From Alkalihalobacillus bogoriensis ATCC BAA-922 (lineage in GTDB: Bacteria; Bacillota; Bacilli; Bacillales; Bacillaceae_F), in assembly GCF_000621445.1 (NCBI RefSeq), contig NZ_JHYI01000018.1, forward strand, positions 62,001 to 126,000: a stretch of DNA of 64,000 bases, read 5' to 3'. Of the stretch, positions 62,822 to 64,000 are shown one piece after another; position 1 is the stretch's first letter, and each line of letters opens with the position of its first letter. Under the pieces are notes generated by a model. The model had not been told where the DNA came from. It did no database searches and saw only the letters and a program-made list of their open reading frames with translations. A program made the translations under genes and the position numbers.

Positions 62822-63730
62822 TTACTCCTCTCGATTATGATTAACAAACTCATATATTATTTCATTCTCATCTAAAGTTATCGTTAATTCGGTTCCCCAT
62901 CTTCCATGAACAAATGTATGAGTAAGTCCATCAACTGTTGTTTGCTGCCAATTTCCAGGTCCATCAACAACCTTACCTAAGTAGTCATAATATAGCTTAG
63001 ATGAAGCATTCGACCAGTGATAAATTTCTTTCTCAAGTGAAATAGACACTGGCTCCAATCCAACAGGATACAACAAGTCTCCATATCCGTGTGTGACATA
63101 GAGTTGTTCACCATGAACATATGGTTCTTTCCCTTTGAACTCTATAGTGGACATTGCGTAAAAAATTTCAGCATATTCAAGCTGAGGGTAATCAAAGGTA
63201 ATGTGTATCCATTTCTCATCGGTAAATGCCATAAAGAAGTGATATCGTAACGAAACATCCATCTTAACATGCTCAATATACATAGTTCCGGGGTAAGGAA
63301 AATTTCCAAGTGTTTCTTCAACATGCATCGATAAGCTAGTTACGATCTCATTTTTCTCCTCTTCTGTAACCTCCTTCACTGCTCCTACTTCAACCGGATT
63401 ACCTTTCCGATAAAGGAGCATACCGTCATCTGATTTCTCGGGATAGACATCGTCCAGTTTCCAAGTGAACAGTTCAGTACCGATTGGTTCTTCATATGCC
63501 GTTTGTAGTTGTCCGCTTTCTAGTAAAATTAGCCATAAAAAAACTCCACTAATCATAAAAAATATCGTTGTAGCTACGATACTTTTCATTGGATAATGGT
63601 TTCTGTGATCACGATATACCGTATGAGCCTCAAGTGTTTTCAAAATTTTTGTCCTCGTTGTTTCTTTTTGTTCTTTCGTTGACCTAACTTGTTGGAGCTG
63701 CTCCCACGGTTCATCATAATGTTTGCTCAA
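62822..63730 (-). CDS. Membrane protein, putative anti-sigma factor
   Basis: A 302-residue protein with a charged cytoplasmic N-terminus (about 45 residues), one transmembrane helix (IVATTIFFMISGVFLWLILL) and a large extracytoplasmic domain. The gene follows the sigma-factor gene with an overlap of about 17 bp, the usual place of an anti-sigma factor, though no zinc-binding anti-sigma motif is present. The best start is the TTG at 63730, eight bases after AAGGAGG inside the sigma gene; a TTG at 63751 is an alternative. Confidence 0.65.
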   Translation of the reverse strand: MSKHYDEPWEQLQQVRSTKEQKETTRTKILKTLEAHTVYRDHRNHYPMKSIVATTIFFMISGVFLWLILLESGQLQTAYEEPIGTELFTWKLDDVYPEKSDDGMLLYRKGNPVEVGAVKEVTEEEKNEIVTSLSMHVEETLGNFPYPGTMYIEHVKMDVSLRYHFFMAFTDEKWIHITFDYPQLEYAEIFYAMSTIEFKGKEPYVHGEQLYVTHGYGDLLYPVGLEPVSISLEKEIYHWSNASSKLYYDYLGKVVDGPGNWQQTTVDGLTHTFVHGRWGTELTITLDENEIIYEFVNHNREE

Positions 63731-64000
63731 TACGGTCGCCTCCTTCTTCAATTGCTTTCATTCTTCTCAAAGATTGCAGTGCTCGTGATAATGTTTTACG
63801 AACTTTTGTCTCAGACCACCCCAGAATTTCTCCAATCTGTCTAGTGGAACATTCTTCCACTTTCTTCAAAATAATAACGACCCGGTAATTGGGTTTTAAC
63901 TTTTGAATGGACTCTATTAGGTAGGAGACAGCTTCTTTATTTTCAAAATTCTGTTCCACATTAATAGGGGAAGGGATTTCCTTCACAAACGAAATAAACC
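63714..64000 (-). CDS. Sigma-70 family (ECF-like) sigma factor, region 4 end (5' truncated)
   Basis: The frame is open to the window edge, so the start lies beyond 64000. The visible 95 residues carry sigma region 4: LIESIQKLKPNYRVVIILKK, then the helix-turn-helix STRQIGEILGWSETKVRKTLSRALQSLRRM. It is of the ECF type by size and pairing with the membrane protein downstream. Target promoters are unknown. Confidence 0.85.
   Translation of the reverse strand, partial: FISFVKEIPSPINVEQNFENKEAVSYLIESIQKLKPNYRVVIILKKVEECSTRQIGEILGWSETKVRKTLSRALQSLRRMKAIEEGGDRIEQTL

Overview
The window looks like chromosomal DNA of a low-GC, endospore-forming, aerobic Bacillaceae, possibly an alkaliphilic or environmental Bacillus relative. 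The pointers are a germinant-receptor operon at the left edge, Bacillus-type ribosome binding sites (AGGAGG-like, with frequent TTG/GTG starts), LplB/LplC-like transporters, YwbE, a DUF1328 protein, and AraR-, PerR-, Fur- and CcpA-like boxes. The species cannot be fixed from the sequence alone. No rRNA, tRNA, CRISPR array or intact insertion sequence was found.

Layout. 1-2 kb: the end of a ger operon (B subunit, C lipoprotein, small D subunit). 2-6.8 kb: a cytochrome P450, a duplicated small membrane protein, and a divergent VWA / HTH-like pair. 6.9-16.2 kb: a sulfated-glycan utilisation locus of two operons around a GntR regulator. The left operon holds LplB/LplC-type permeases, a binding lipoprotein, a PHP phosphoesterase and a Cys-type sulfatase. 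The right operon holds an inositol-monophosphatase-family enzyme, the formylglycine-generating enzyme that would activate the sulfatase, and a YesL-like membrane protein. 16.4-23 kb: a CNNM/CBS transporter, hypotheticals, and an FGGY kinase behind two AraR-like operators. 23-33 kb: KatG with a PerR-like box, a peptidase E, a phospholipase D family protein, VOC/MerR genes and a broken CPBP protease. 34-39.5 kb: an ABC-2 exporter divergent from a two-component system, then an intracellular GH43 arabinanase with a cre site. 40-48.5 kb: lipoproteins, YwbE, a cold-shock protein, an Rrf2-controlled thioredoxin-reductase-like/methyltransferase operon, a DUF1328 gene and an operator-controlled membrane protein. 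48.6-53.8 kb: a nickel/metallophore ABC transporter (nikABCDE type) behind a Fur-like box. 54.3-60.4 kb: a complete vanG-type D-Ala-D-Ser glycopeptide resistance cluster (vanR-vanS, then ligase-vanXY-vanT). 60.8-64 kb: an M23 peptidase with a TetR regulator, and a sigma / putative anti-sigma pair cut by the window edge.

Two dispersed intergenic repeat families stand out. Family A is a 179-bp element of four 19-bp motifs (CGGACATNNGTTCCGTTAT, two forward then two inverted). Its start-to-start spacing of 51, 58 and 51 bp is identical in all four full copies. Family B is a 94-157-bp GC-richer element beginning right after a stop codon in two of its three copies. All seven full copies lie between convergent genes, occupying six of the window's eight tail-to-tail gaps. 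I know of no description of either family. A decayed duplicate of the membrane-protein gene at 47.8 kb sits upstream of vanR, so the nik and van clusters lie between homologous direct repeats.

The most distinctive content is therefore the convergent-gap repeats, the van cluster, and the sulfatase/FGE regulon with its shared GntR boxes.
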